DNA of 64,000 nucleotides, taken from assembly GCF_900103825.1 (NCBI RefSeq), contig NZ_FNIF01000002.1:701566-765565 (forward strand), written 5' to 3'. The position numbers were made by a program, and so were the translations under genes. This DNA comes from Paenibacillus sp. yr247 (GTDB lineage Bacteria > Bacillota > Bacilli > Paenibacillales > NBRC-103111). Below, piece after piece: positions 9,926-18,905 of this stretch (position 1 is the stretch's first letter; each line of letters starts with the position of its first letter). The notes under the pieces are model-generated. The model saw only the letters and a program-made list of their open reading frames with translations. It made no database searches and was not told where the DNA came from.

Positions 9926-10834
9926 ATGATGATCCACACGACAACCGACCGCAAATGGCTGCCGCTCTATGAAGCGCTAGCTAGCGATGTGCGGCTTCAG
10001 ATTCTGGAGCGGCTTGCTGAGAAAGAAATGAATGTGAAAGATTTAGCCCATACGCTAGGCTTAAGCAGCGCCATCGTGACGATGCATGTGAAGAAGTTAG
10101 AGGCTGGCGGACTTATCCACACAGCGTTAGTTCGCAAGCAAGGCGGCACACACAAAATATGCACGCTGGCGGTTTCCAGCATCGAAATACAACTCCCTCA
10201 GCTAACCGAGCAGCAGCGTGCGTTCGACGAAATTTCCGTTCCCATAGGACACTACACACGCTTTGAAATTCATCCCACTTGCGGACTAGCAACAGCAGAC
10301 CATGTAATTGGTCAATATGATGATCCGCGGTTTTTCTTCGAGCCTGAGCGGATGCATGCCAAGATTCTCTGGTTTGGGAGCGGCTTCGTGGAATATCGGA
10401 TTCCGAATTACGTGCTGCCCAGCCAGACGCTTGAGGAAATCGAGATTTCGCTAGAAATAGGCTCGGAAGCTCCGGGAATTGCCGAGAATTGGCCGTCCGA
10501 CATTTATTTTTACGTGAATGACTCGCTGCTCGGCTTTTGGACAAGTCCCGGAGATTCGGGACAAGGCCGCGGTCAGCTCACACCTGCCTGGTGGCCGGAT
10601 TCCATCAACCAATATGGTTGGTTGAAGGTCATCCGGATCACCGAGCAGGGTACGTTTCTTGACGGACAGCGGTTATCGGCTGTCATGATCAAGGATATCC
10701 GCATGTCCCGCAACGAGTGGACACTGCGGCTCGAGGTGCCGGAACATGCAGAGCATGTCGGCGGGTTGACCTTGTACGGTGAAGGGTTCGGCAACTATAA
10801 TCGTGACATTCTGTTTCGCACCTACCGCAGGTAG
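9926..10834 (+). CDS. ArsR-family transcriptional regulator of the arabinofuranosidase locus
   Basis: A 302-aa protein with an N-terminal winged helix (residues about 12-85: LYEALASDVRLQILERLAEKEMN.., then the recognition helix SSAIVTMHVKKLE). A C-terminal domain of about 200 residues is rich in beta strands, Trp and aromatic residues. ArsR-type DNA-binding domains with such long C-terminal domains are commonly paired with glycosidase genes in Paenibacillus, where the domain probably senses a sugar. The metal-binding cysteines of classical ArsR are absent. GGAG precedes the ATG by six bases. It likely controls the divergent gene and itself through the 16-bp elements. Confidence 0.8.
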   Translation: MMIHTTTDRKWLPLYEALASDVRLQILERLAEKEMNVKDLAHTLGLSSAIVTMHVKKLEAGGLIHTALVRKQGGTHKICTLAVSSIEIQLPQLTEQQRAFDEISVPIGHYTRFEIHPTCGLATADHVIGQYDDPRFFFEPERMHAKILWFGSGFVEYRIPNYVLPSQTLEEIEISLEIGSEAPGIAENWPSDIYFYVNDSLLGFWTSPGDSGQGRGQLTPAWWPDSINQYGWLKVIRITEQGTFLDGQRLSAVMIKDIRMSRNEWTLRLEVPEHAEHVGGLTLYGEGFGNYNRDILFRTYRR

Positions 10835-10955
10835 GGTTGGGACGCAAGTACAGGCAGCAGTTGTCACGGGGTTAACTCTCGTCAATTTGATGGCATATAT
10901 GGGGTAACGTTGAAATACAGTTAACTTATATGACGAGAGGGAGTTGAACTTTTAT

Positions 10956-11198
10956 ATGGAAGAACAACAAACCGCGCCTGTCTTAAGTGTCAAAGATTGG
11001 ATGATAACAATCCTGCTGCTCGCAATTCCGATTGTGAATATTATCTTGTTATTCGTGTGGGCATTCAGTAAAGGAGAAAATCCTTCGAAAGCCAATTATG
11101 CCAAAGCAAGCTTAATCTGGGCCGCCATCGGTATCGTTCTCTATATCATTTTCGTTGTTATCTTCTTCGGTGCGGTGATGTCTAGTATCAATCAATAA
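10956..11198 (+). CDS. Small membrane protein with two helices (80 aa)
   Basis: Function not recognised. The start is placed at the ATG 10956 (MEEQQTAPV) behind GAGAGGGAG; an in-frame TTG at 10944 lies inside the ribosome binding site. Two hydrophobic helices (residues about 14-36 and 51-76) are joined by a polar loop, FSKGENPSKANYAKAS. This two-helix layout with a short conserved loop is common among uncharacterised Firmicutes membrane proteins. It has its own terminator and stands alone between the ArsR regulator and an MFS exporter. Confidence 0.7.
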   Translation: MEEQQTAPVLSVKDWMITILLLAIPIVNIILLFVWAFSKGENPSKANYAKASLIWAAIGIVLYIIFVVIFFGAVMSSINQ

Positions 11199-11212
11199 CC
11201 TACTGCAGCGCG

Positions 11213-11257
11213 GCTATCCTCCAAATGCGGCCTAAACCGCTTGGGGATAGCTCTTTT
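11213..11257 (+). terminator. Intrinsic terminator
   Basis: GGCTATCC pairs with GGATAGC, with an inner GCGG/CCGC stem, followed by TCTTTTTATTTT. It ends the small membrane protein transcript. It also shows that the frame opening at 11241 is not the start of the MFS gene. Confidence 0.8.
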
Positions 11258-11333
11258 TATTTTCCACAGGCCATCCAAATGGCATCCGAGCGAAATATGG
11301 TATACTGGAAAAAAATCAAAAGGAGCCGCTGCC

Positions 11334-12533
11334 ATGCCGACACCCTTACACTGGAAAAAGTCATTATGGATCTTATGGGTGGCTAACTTCTCCATCATGT
11401 GCGGCATGAATCTTGTTCTACCTTTTTTGCCGCTCTACATCGGAGAGCTTGGGGTACATGAGCTGGGTGATGTCGTTCGTTGGACAGGCTGGATTGTCGC
11501 TGCTCAATTCGTCACCTCGTTCCTGACTCAACCGCTCTGGGGTGCCATTGCCGACCGGCGTGGACGCAAAATCATGCTGCTTCGCGCCGGGTTCGGTATG
11601 GCCATTGTGACAGCACTCATGGGCATCGTCACGGCGCCTTGGCAGCTGCTATCTCTACGGCTGTTGAATGGCGTCTTCTCCGGCTTCATCTCGATGGCGG
11701 TGTCCCTTCAAGCTTCCGTTACCCCGCCGGAGCATTCGGGAAAGTCGCTCGGCACGTTACAGACAGGAGCAATCGCCGGATCGCTCATCGGCCCTTTATT
11801 GGGGGGCTTGCTTGCCGGCTTCATTGGCTACAGCCATGTGTTCTTCTTCACAGGAGGTCTCATGCTCTGTGCGAGCCTCATCGTCTTAATTTTCATCAAA
11901 GAGGAGCGCAAGCCCCCCTCTCAGAAAAAAGAACGACAGCGCGCAGAGTGGCGCCTGTTTCGGCCTTTGTTCCCGGTCTTCGCCGCTTCTCTGATCACTC
12001 AGATCGGGATGATGAGCATCGAGCCGATTGTAACGGTCTACGCGAAGACCCTGTATACCGGCAGCCATTTGGAGCTGCTCGCTGGTTTAGTCGTTGCGAT
12101 AACCGGTATCGCGAACTTGTTTGGTGCTCCGTCCTTAGGGAGAATCGGTGACCGTATCGGTCAGCGTAAAACACTGGTCATCGCCTTGTCGATGGCGGCA
12201 CTCGCCTTCATCCCGCAGGCTTTTGCCACCAGCATCACCATGCTCTTAGTCGGCAGATTCCTGCTTGGACTGTTCATCGGCGGCATGATCCCCTCGCTGA
12301 ACGTTCTCGTCATGAAGCTGGCGCCTACTCAGATTCAGGGGACAGCTTACGGCTTTAATACTTCTTCGCTGTTCTTAGGCAATCTGATTGGCCCTTTAAT
12401 TGGCAGCCATCTTGCGGCAGCGTACGGGTTCACGTCCGTGTTCTATGTCACAATGGGCATCTTACTTCTCTGTGCTGGATTCGTCTACTCGAATCGCAGT
12501 TTAGAGGGTCAACCGCTTTCGAAGACAGCTTAA
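11334..12533 (+). CDS. MFS multidrug exporter (DHA1-like)
   Basis: A 399-aa transporter with twelve hydrophobic helices, of the drug:H+ antiporter type. The loop 2-3 motif GAIADRRGRK is conserved. A second half-repeat copy, GRIGDRIGQRK, lies near residue 270, and the antiporter motif C region (GSLIGPLLGG) is near residue 145. The frame is open from 11241, but AAGGAG eight bases before the ATG at 11334, plus the upstream terminator, fixes the start. A TATACT box lies at about 11299. Substrate unknown; YfmO-like and tetracycline-like exporters are alternatives. Confidence 0.88.
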   Translation: MPTPLHWKKSLWILWVANFSIMCGMNLVLPFLPLYIGELGVHELGDVVRWTGWIVAAQFVTSFLTQPLWGAIADRRGRKIMLLRAGFGMAIVTALMGIVTAPWQLLSLRLLNGVFSGFISMAVSLQASVTPPEHSGKSLGTLQTGAIAGSLIGPLLGGLLAGFIGYSHVFFFTGGLMLCASLIVLIFIKEERKPPSQKKERQRAEWRLFRPLFPVFAASLITQIGMMSIEPIVTVYAKTLYTGSHLELLAGLVVAITGIANLFGAPSLGRIGDRIGQRKTLVIALSMAALAFIPQAFATSITMLLVGRFLLGLFIGGMIPSLNVLVMKLAPTQIQGTAYGFNTSSLFLGNLIGPLIGSHLAAAYGFTSVFYVTMGILLLCAGFVYSNRSLEGQPLSKTA

Positions 12534-12566
12534 CACCAATCAATTCATTAACTGTGGAGGATGATT

Positions 12567-13247
12567 ATGAAGCACGAAATTTTATATAAAGGCGCATTTC
12601 CAATGCTGAAAGTGGAGCTTGATGCTGGAGAGAACATCAAGGCGGAAGCAGGAGCCATGGTCTCCATGTCTCCAAATATCGAACTCAAAGGCACTGTCGA
12701 GGGCGGCCTCATGCGCGGTTTAGGCAGAATGCTGAGCGGCGAAAAATTCTTCTTCCAAGAATTAACCCCGACCAGAGGTTCGGGTGAGGTTCTACTGGCA
12801 CCAGCTGTCATTGGCGACATTGAAGCCGTGGAACTAGACGGATCGTACAAGCTGTATGTGCAAAAAGACGGTTTCCTTGCTGGAACATCCGGCATTCAGG
12901 TGAATACGAAAATGCAAAACCTGATGAGTGGCTTTATGTCAGGCGAAGGCTTTTTCATCGTTGAAATTAGCGGAAGAGGCACCGTGTTCCTCTCCTCCTA
13001 CGGCGCTATTCATGCCATTAATCTAGCACCAGGGCAAGAAGTGATCATTGATAACGGGCATCTCGTCGCTTGGCCGGATTATACGCAGTATACAATTGAA
13101 AAAGCGGCCAAAGGCTGGCTATCCAGTTTAACGAGCGGCGAAGGTGTTGTCTGCCGATTCCGCGGTGAAGGTGTCGTACTCATCCAAACCAGAAACCCGC
13201 AAAGCTTTGGCGGCTGGCTTAAGCAATTTATTCCGGGCAGCAGATAA
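12567..13247 (+). CDS. AIM24/TIGR00266 family protein
   Basis: A 226-aa soluble beta-rich protein. The opening MKHEILYKGAFPMLKVEL, the motif AEAGAMVSMSPNIEL, and the closing region with IQTRNPQSF are characteristic of the TIGR00266/AIM24 family, whose members have a jelly-roll-like fold and no established bacterial function. ATG 12567 follows GGAGG by six bases; an in-frame ATG at 12561 abuts the ribosome binding site. It is closely downstream of the MFS exporter (33 bases) and probably cotranscribed. A strong terminator follows. Confidence 0.85.
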   Translation: MKHEILYKGAFPMLKVELDAGENIKAEAGAMVSMSPNIELKGTVEGGLMRGLGRMLSGEKFFFQELTPTRGSGEVLLAPAVIGDIEAVELDGSYKLYVQKDGFLAGTSGIQVNTKMQNLMSGFMSGEGFFIVEISGRGTVFLSSYGAIHAINLAPGQEVIIDNGHLVAWPDYTQYTIEKAAKGWLSSLTSGEGVVCRFRGEGVVLIQTRNPQSFGGWLKQFIPGSR

Positions 13248-13267
13248 GTCGGACAAGTAACAAAAAA

Positions 13268-13302
13268 AACGAGAATCCCTCATTCGGGTTCTCGTTTTTT
13301 TT
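13268..13302 (+). terminator. Intrinsic terminator
   Basis: ACGAGAATCCC pairs with GGGTTCTCGT around TCATTC, followed by eight T. It closes the MFS/AIM24 unit; the A tract on the other side could make it bidirectional. Confidence 0.85.
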
Positions 13303-13482
13303 GCGAAAGTATGATAAAATGGTTCTATTATGTAAACTTGGTTTTCTATAGTAAACCACATATCCATTTGGAAATTTGCAATGCGCGTAATTGAGTTTCA
13401 TTTGATCAGCAACTTAAGTTTACCAACTTTAGAGGAACGATTGCAGCTAAATGAGGGAAAACGCTCTAAAATTACAAGAAGC

Positions 13483-13607
13483 GGAACGTGAGTGCGCTAT
13501 ATGATTAAAATAGGACTCTTCAGAGGCAGAAACAACGAAATAAAGCATCCTCGTTCCCCTGCTCATGAAAAGTAGATATTTTCCAGCAAATAGTGGATTC
13601 ACGTTCC
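13483..13607. promoter_or_regulatory. Non-coding leader region of the IclR gene with distant inverted pair
   Basis: The 330 bases between the terminator and the IclR-type gene contain no convincing frame. A 9-bp element GGAACGTGA (13483-13491) recurs inverted as TCACGTTCC (13599-13607), the second copy about 25 bases before the start codon. This could be a regulator site pair or a chance match; no strong promoter was recognised. Confidence 0.3.
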
Positions 13608-13632
13608 TTCTAAGCAGCTAGGAGGCCCTTTA

Positions 13633-14382
13633 TTGGACGATAAATACCGCGTTCCGGCCATTGAACGTGCTCATCTGATTCTCAAAGAAATCTCTATGCA
13701 ACCCAGTAAGCTGAAACTCATTGATTTGTCACGAACACTTGCCATTAATAAAAGCTCGATGTACTCTTTGTTGTTAACGATGGAGAACTTGGGTTGGATT
13801 GAAAAGGAAACCGGAGAAACGTACCGGTTAGGACGTGAGTTGTCTCGTTTTGGCCATGCCGCCTTCCAGCAGGGTGGCTTAAACGAATCCTTCCACAAGG
13901 AAGCTTCCTTATCCAAGCTGAAGTTGGGTGAATCGCTCCAACTTGCCAAATTAGATGGCAACGAAGTCCTTTATATCGCCAAAGAGGAAGCGCTTACGCC
14001 TGTGAGGCTGGCCTCTGAACCAGGGATGCGCCTGCCTGCACATGCAACCGCACTCGGCAAGGTGATGCTGGCCGATTTAAGCGATGAGGAAATTGATTTG
14101 CTTTATCGATCTGATCAAGAACCATTTGCTCATTTAACGGTGCATTCCATTACCTCCTTGCAAGCATTAAAGCGGAGTTTGGAGCAAATCCGGAAGCAAG
14201 GCTATGCGCTTGACTTGGAAGAAGCTGTAATCGGATTTAGCTGCGCTGCCGCTCCGATCCGTAATGCTGGGGGTAAGGTTATTGCCGCTGTCAGCTGCTC
14301 AATGATGTTACCTCAATGGGAACAGAAGAAGCAGGCCTGTATAGAAGAAGTATGTAAGCTGGCTCACAAACTATCCGAATAA
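13633..14382 (+). CDS. IclR-family transcriptional regulator
   Basis: A 249-aa regulator. The N-terminal winged helix (residues about 5-65) includes INKSSMYSLLLTMENLGWIEK. The IclR effector-binding domain from about 80 to 245 carries RLPAHATALGKVMLA and the PIRNAGGKVIAAVSCS motif near the end. The start is a TTG, eight bases after AGGAGG; no ATG is available nearby. It heads a three-gene set with an SDR dehydrogenase and an FAH hydrolase, spaced 15 and 50 bases, so it likely senses the substrate of that pathway. Confidence 0.88.
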   Translation: MDDKYRVPAIERAHLILKEISMQPSKLKLIDLSRTLAINKSSMYSLLLTMENLGWIEKETGETYRLGRELSRFGHAAFQQGGLNESFHKEASLSKLKLGESLQLAKLDGNEVLYIAKEEALTPVRLASEPGMRLPAHATALGKVMLADLSDEEIDLLYRSDQEPFAHLTVHSITSLQALKRSLEQIRKQGYALDLEEAVIGFSCAAAPIRNAGGKVIAAVSCSMMLPQWEQKKQACIEEVCKLAHKLSE

Positions 14383-14397
14383 AAAGGAGAAATTGAA

Positions 14398-15171
14398 ATG
14401 AGATTAAAAGACAAAGTCATTCTCATCACAGGTGCTGGTTCAGGAATCGGAAAAAGTACCGCTCTCTTATTTGGCAGAGAAGGTGCGCAGGTCATCGTGA
14501 ACGATCTCGATCAAGTCAAAGGGAATGAGACGGTGGATGAGATTATCGGGACTGGCGGAGCTGCCCAGTTTATACAAGCAGACGTTACCCATGCAGAATC
14601 CGTCAAATCGATGGTAGAGCAGATCATACAGGCATATGGACGTATTGACGTGCTCTTCAACAACGCTGGCATTAGCGGTGTCGGCGCGCTCCATGAGCTC
14701 GAACCAGACGCCTGGGACCGCATCATGAGCATAAATGTCAAAGGTGTATTCTTACCTTCCAAGTATGTCGTGCCTCATATGATGGAACGAAAATCAGGAT
14801 CTATTATTAACATGTCTTCCTGTATCGCAGAAATAGGTCTGGCTCGCCGGGCATCTTATGCAGCAACCAAAGGCGCTGTTCTCGCATTGACGAAATCGAT
14901 GCAGGTGGATTATGCCGCCTATGGCATTCGGGTGAATGCGCTGCTGCCGGGAACCATTTTAACACCATTCGTAGAAAATTATCTCCGCACTTCCTATGAC
15001 GATCCTGAAGCAGCCATTGCCTCTTTGAAATCCAGGCAGCTAAGCAACGAAATGGGCCGACCGGAAGACGTCGCGCTAGCGGCATTGTTCCTCGCTTCAG
15101 ACGATTCCAAGTTCATGATGGGTTCACCGTTATACATTGACGGAGGCGTGACTTTCGGCAAGAACGCTTAA
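14398..15171 (+). CDS. SDR-family dehydrogenase
   Basis: A classical short-chain dehydrogenase of 257 aa. The cofactor motif TGAGSGIGKS is at residues about 12-21, Asp at about 38 (NDLDQ) favours NAD, and NNAGISG is near 88. The catalytic Ser, Tyr and Lys are in MSSCIAEIG, SYAATKGA and the following Lys, near 138-156. The C-terminus ends in DGGVTFGKNA. Between an IclR regulator and an FAH-family hydrolase, it may oxidise a 2-keto-3-deoxy sugar acid, as in non-phosphorylating L-fucose or L-rhamnose routes; this is inference from context. Confidence 0.85.
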   Translation: MRLKDKVILITGAGSGIGKSTALLFGREGAQVIVNDLDQVKGNETVDEIIGTGGAAQFIQADVTHAESVKSMVEQIIQAYGRIDVLFNNAGISGVGALHELEPDAWDRIMSINVKGVFLPSKYVVPHMMERKSGSIINMSSCIAEIGLARRASYAATKGAVLALTKSMQVDYAAYGIRVNALLPGTILTPFVENYLRTSYDDPEAAIASLKSRQLSNEMGRPEDVALAALFLASDDSKFMMGSPLYIDGGVTFGKNA

Positions 15172-15221
15172 TTAGACGTCTGTTATTATTCATTCAATCA
15201 TTCATTTCAGGAGGATTACTA

Positions 15222-16121
15222 ATGAAACTGCTTACTTTTAAGAAAAATAATGAATTAAACCTTGGCGTCCAAACGGAGTTTGGCGTGCTGGATGTCGTTC
15301 AAGCTGTCAAACAGCTATCGCCAGCATTCACAGTCCCCTCCACCGTACACGAAGCCATTAACGGCGGAGCAGCCGCTATTGATGCCTTACTTAACCTTGT
15401 TAATCTTGTCCTTGAGCGCGAAGATCGTACTTCCTTGCTGCTGAGCGAAGATGCTCTGAACTACGGCCCTTGTGTTACTCATCCAAGTAAAATCATTTGT
15501 GTAGGCTTGAACTATCGCAAGCATGCCGAAGAAACGAATGCCCCTATTCCGCAATACCCTATTCTTTTCAATAAATTTAGTAATACGCTTACAGGACACG
15601 GGCATGACATCGCACTTCCCCGTGTGACCAAGGAAGTCGATTATGAAGCCGAGCTTGTTATTGTAATCGGTAAGCAGGCCAAGTATATCTCCAAAGAACA
15701 AGCCTTGGAGCATGTGTACGGATACTGCTGTGTGAATGACCTCTCTGCACGTGATTTGCAGATGCGGACCCCTCAATGGCTGCTGGGCAAATCGTGCGAC
15801 GACTTCAGTCCACTCGGTCCTTATTTAGTGACAGCAGATGAAGTCGGCAATCCGAATGACTTGAGGATCAGCACCACGGTCAACGGCAAAGTGCGTCAAA
15901 ACTCAAACACAGCCGATATGATTTTCCACTGCGACGAAATTGTCAGCTACATTTCTCAGCATATGACCTTATATCCGGGAGACATCATTTTGACCGGTAC
16001 ACCTGAGGGTGTTGTGCTCGGCGATCCAGTTGATCAGCGTGTATATTTAAAAGACGGAGATATCGTGACGATTTCTATCGAGAAATTAGGAAGCTTAACC
16101 AATCGCTTGGTTAACGAGTAA
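15222..16121 (+). CDS. Fumarylacetoacetate hydrolase family protein
   Basis: A 299-aa FAH-superfamily enzyme. A small N-terminal domain (residues 1-80) precedes the catalytic fold starting at IICVGLNYRKHAEE. The metal ligands are the two glutamates of VDYEAELVIVIG and the Asp in VNDLSARDLQ. The closing motif GDIILTGTPEGVV is intact. Family members hydrolyse C-C bonds of 2-oxo acids, for example 2,4-didehydro-3-deoxy-L-rhamnonate or acylpyruvates. The neighbouring SDR and IclR genes suggest a sugar-acid pathway, but the substrate cannot be read from sequence. Confidence 0.88.
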   Translation: MKLLTFKKNNELNLGVQTEFGVLDVVQAVKQLSPAFTVPSTVHEAINGGAAAIDALLNLVNLVLEREDRTSLLLSEDALNYGPCVTHPSKIICVGLNYRKHAEETNAPIPQYPILFNKFSNTLTGHGHDIALPRVTKEVDYEAELVIVIGKQAKYISKEQALEHVYGYCCVNDLSARDLQMRTPQWLLGKSCDDFSPLGPYLVTADEVGNPNDLRISTTVNGKVRQNSNTADMIFHCDEIVSYISQHMTLYPGDIILTGTPEGVVLGDPVDQRVYLKDGDIVTISIEKLGSLTNRLVNE

Positions 16122-16130
16122 AAAAAGACC

Positions 16131-16195
16131 CCCATATCAAGAATACTTAGACAAGGTGCCAACCTTTCTAAGTGCTCTTGTTATGGGGTTTTTCA
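16131..16195 (+). terminator. Intrinsic terminator
   Basis: A long interrupted stem: CCCCATA with TATGGGG at the base, TCAAGA with TCTTG, and CTTAG with CTAAG further in, then TTTTTC. It ends the IclR/SDR/FAH unit and stands directly before the SDR remnant on the other strand. Confidence 0.8.
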
Positions 16196-16209
16196 TTTCG
16201 TTAACCCTA

Positions 16210-16293
16210 TTAAATAACCAAACCACCATCCACCTCAAGCACTGTACCGTTCACATAGTCGGCATCATAGAGTGCGCTAATCTCATCATGGGT
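16210..16293 (-). pseudogene. Remnant of an SDR dehydrogenase C-terminus
   Basis: After the thiolase stop on the minus strand, a frame without a start reads THDEIS, ALYDADYVNGTVLEV, DGGLVI and stop. YVNG.VLEVDGG is the conserved C-terminal signature of short-chain dehydrogenases (the FabG/glucose dehydrogenase type). The expected AALFLAS helix before it is shortened and upstream codons are stopped. Only about 28 codons remain, so this is a gene remnant at the end of the 3-hydroxybutyrate operon, probably of a second dehydrogenase once encoded here. Confidence 0.7.
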
Positions 16294-16303
16294 ACGAAGA
16301 CTC

Positions 16304-17488
16304 TTATCCTCGCTCTACCAACATCGCAACGCCTTGTCCGCCGCCAATACATAAAGCAGCCACACCTAGCTTGCCATCTCTTTTTTCCAGCTCATGCAGC
16401 AGCGTAACCAGAATGCGGGCTCCGCTTGCACCAATCGGGTGTCCAATGGCAATCGATCCTCCATTGACATTTAATTTCTCCCGTGGGATGCCTAGCTCGC
16501 GGCCAACGGCTAAAGACTGTGAAGCAAAAGCTTCATTCAGCTCAAATAAATCAACGCTGTCTAAGGACACTCCCGTTTTACTGAGGAGTTTACGGACAGC
16601 ATCCACGGGTCCCATGCCCATCATAGATGGATCTAAGGCTGCGTTCGCATAGCCCTTGATTCGAGCTAAAGGTTTAAGTTCAAGCTCCTTAGCCTTATCC
16701 GCAGACATAACAACCAGAGCTGCGGCTCCGTCATTAATGCCAGAAGCGTTACCAGCTGTAACTGTTCCTTCTTTTTTGAAAGCAGGACGAAGCTTGCCCA
16801 GTACATCAGCCGTCGTACCCGCTCGTGGAAACTCGTCTTGCGCGAATAACACCGGCTCACCTTTTCTTTGTGGGATGGCAACCGGTACAATCTCATCCTT
16901 AAATCGGCCGGATGCAATCGCTTGTTCCGCCTTCAGCTGACTCCACGCAGCAAACTCATCCTGCTCCCCACGTGTAACACGATGATGCTCCGCTATATTC
17001 TCGGCCGTGATGCCCATATGGATGTCGCACATCGCGCACCATAATCCATCCCGAATCATGGAATCCACCATGGTGCTGTCACCCAGTCGCAAGCCCGATC
17101 GAGCCCCGGGCAGGAGATAGGGCGCTTGCGTCATATTTTCCATACCGCCTGCTACTACGATATCCGCATCCCCGAGACTCACAGACTGTGCGGCCAGCAT
17201 GACGGACTTCAGGCCTGAACCACACACCTTGTTAATCGTCATCGCTGGAACGAATTGCGAATATCCTGCCTTTAGCCAAGCTTGTCGCGCTGGGTTCTGC
17301 CCGAGCCCAGCCTGAAGCACGTTACCCATGATCACTTCGTCTACTTGACTATCAGCTAGATTAGCTCTCTGCAGAGCCTCTTGGATAACCGTACTGCCGA
17401 GCTGCGGAGCGGATATATCCGCCAGCGCTCCCTGAAAGCTGCCAACGGCTGTACGGACTGCGCTAACAATAACGACTTCTCTACTCAT
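16304..17488 (-). CDS. Acetyl-CoA C-acetyltransferase (thiolase)
   Basis: A 394-aa biosynthetic/degradative thiolase that cleaves acetoacetyl-CoA with CoA into two acetyl-CoA. The active-site Cys89 is in [10 protein letters not shown], the His in GHPIGASGA near residue 348, and the second Cys in CIGGGQG near 378. It overlaps ScoB by eight bases with AAAGGAGA upstream, so it is translationally linked. As the last enzyme of the operon, it completes conversion of 3-hydroxybutyrate to acetyl-CoA. Confidence 0.93.
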   Translation of the reverse strand: MSREVVIVSAVRTAVGSFQGALADISAPQLGSTVIQEALQRANLADSQVDEVIMGNVLQAGLGQNPARQAWLKAGYSQFVPAMTINKVCGSGLKSVMLAAQSVSLGDADIVVAGGMENMTQAPYLLPGARSGLRLGDSTMVDSMIRDGLWCAMCDIHMGITAENIAEHHRVTRGEQDEFAAWSQLKAEQAIASGRFKDEIVPVAIPQRKGEPVLFAQDEFPRAGTTADVLGKLRPAFKKEGTVTAGNASGINDGAAALVVMSADKAKELELKPLARIKGYANAALDPSMMGMGPVDAVRKLLSKTGVSLDSVDLFELNEAFASQSLAVGRELGIPREKLNVNGGSIAIGHPIGASGARILVTLLHELEKRDGKLGVAALCIGGGQGVAMLVERG

Positions 17489-18161
17489 AACGATCTCCTT
17501 TGCTCAACTGAAGTTCACTTTGTAGAAGAGGACTAATTGTAAACCGCGCCTCGGTATTGGCGAGAACCTCTTCTATCGTAGCTCCCGGCTGTATGTTGGA
17601 TAACACCATGCCGTCTTCTGTAAAATCAAAAACAGCTAAATCCGTAATAAGACGATTCACCACACCTTTGCCTGTCAAAGGCAGGGTGCATGCCTTTTTA
17701 ACCTTAGACTCACCTGATTTATTCACATGCTCCATGATGACAATGATCCGTTTGGCGCCGTTTACCAAGTCCATGGCGCCGCCCATTCCTTTAACCATTT
17801 TCCCAGGAATCATCCAGTTAGCAAGGTCACCGTTCTCCGCTACCTCCATACCGCCAAGAATAGCCAAGTCAATGTGGCCTCCTCGGATCATAGCGAACGA
17901 TTCAGCGCTGTCAAAAAAAGAAGCACCCGCTACAGCGGTTATCGTTTCTTTGCCTGCATTAATCAAATCCGGATCTTCTTCTCCCATGTAAGGGTAGGCA
18001 CCGATACCCAAAAGCCCATTTTCCGATTGCAGCATAACCGTCATTTCCGGAGGTATATAATTAGCGACAAGTGTAGGCAGGCCAATGCCTAAATTGACAT
18101 ACATGCCCTCTTTAATTTCCTCGACGGCGCATTTGATAATCGTTAGACGGTCATTTTTCAT
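17481..18161 (-). CDS. scoB: 3-oxoacid CoA-transferase subunit B
   Basis: The 226-aa beta subunit of succinyl-CoA:acetoacetate CoA-transferase. The catalytic glutamate that forms the enzyme-CoA thioester is Glu47 in QSENGLLG. The GxGxP-like segment NLGIGLPT near 23-30 and the [11 protein letters not shown] motif are also present. It overlaps scoA by four bases (ATGA) and thiolase by eight. With ScoA it activates acetoacetate using succinyl-CoA. Confidence 0.93.
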   Translation of the reverse strand: MKNDRLTIIKCAVEEIKEGMYVNLGIGLPTLVANYIPPEMTVMLQSENGLLGIGAYPYMGEEDPDLINAGKETITAVAGASFFDSAESFAMIRGGHIDLAILGGMEVAENGDLANWMIPGKMVKGMGGAMDLVNGAKRIIVIMEHVNKSGESKVKKACTLPLTGKGVVNRLITDLAVFDFTEDGMVLSNIQPGATIEEVLANTEARFTISPLLQSELQLSKGDRYE

Positions 18162-18865
18162 GCCGATACCTCCTTACTTCGAACTGTGAGACGCTCAATC
18201 CGCTTTTCATAGGACGCGCCCTGCACAATCCGCTGTACATAAATACCTGGTGTATGAATTTCGTCCGGGTTCAGCTCACCTACCTGCACAATCTCTTCCA
18301 CTTCAACGATCGTCACTTTCCCTGCTGTTGCAGCCAATGGATTAAAATTACGCGATGTTTTGCGGAAAACCAGATTACCCAGCGGGTCAGCTTTCCAAGC
18401 TTTGACTAAAGCAAAATCACCAACAATCCCTTTTTCCAATAGATAGGTGCGTCCGTCAAATGTTTTATGCTCTTTGCCTTCTGCGACTAAGGTGCCTACG
18501 CCCGAAGCTGTATAAAACCCTGGAATACCGGCACCTCCAGCGCGAATTCGTTCTGCGAGCGTTCCTTGAGGAACCAGTTCCACTTCGAGCTCCCCGCTTA
18601 AGAACTGCTGTTCAAACGTTTTGTTTTCTCCCACGTAGGAGGAAATCATTTTTTTAATTTGTTTATTGACTAGCAATAGTCCAAGCCCGCAATCATCGAC
18701 CCCGCAGTTATTGCTAACTACGCATAATTCTTTGGTTCCTTGCGCTTTAAGCGCCGCTATTAAATGCTCTGGAATTCCGCAAAGCCCGAACCCGCCAACG
18801 ATTAAAGTGGCTCCGTCGCGAATATCCGCTATAGCTTCCTCCATGGAAGAACAAATTTTGCTCAT
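18158..18865 (-). CDS. scoA: 3-oxoacid CoA-transferase subunit A
   Basis: The 235-aa alpha subunit of the CoA-transferase. It shows the glycine-rich loop GGFGLCGIP (residues about 23-31), the SNNCGVDD segment and the GAGIPGFYT motif typical of ScoA/AtoD. The ATG follows TAGGAGATGAACCATC. It lies 40 bases after the dehydrogenase gene and overlaps scoB. The order permease, dehydrogenase, ScoA, ScoB resembles the yxjC-yxjF/sco cluster of B. subtilis. Confidence 0.93.
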   Translation of the reverse strand: MSKICSSMEEAIADIRDGATLIVGGFGLCGIPEHLIAALKAQGTKELCVVSNNCGVDDCGLGLLLVNKQIKKMISSYVGENKTFEQQFLSGELEVELVPQGTLAERIRAGGAGIPGFYTASGVGTLVAEGKEHKTFDGRTYLLEKGIVGDFALVKAWKADPLGNLVFRKTSRNFNPLAATAGKVTIVEVEEIVQVGELNPDEIHTPGIYVQRIVQGASYEKRIERLTVRSKEVSA

Positions 18866-18905
18866 GATGGTTCATCTCCTATTCCTATCTCTAAGTTATC
18901 TATCT

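Noticed and set aside
10113-10544. 143-codon minus-strand frame opposite the ArsR-type regulator
   Set aside because: No ribosome binding site, and composition is that of a shadow frame. The plus-strand regulator is convincing.
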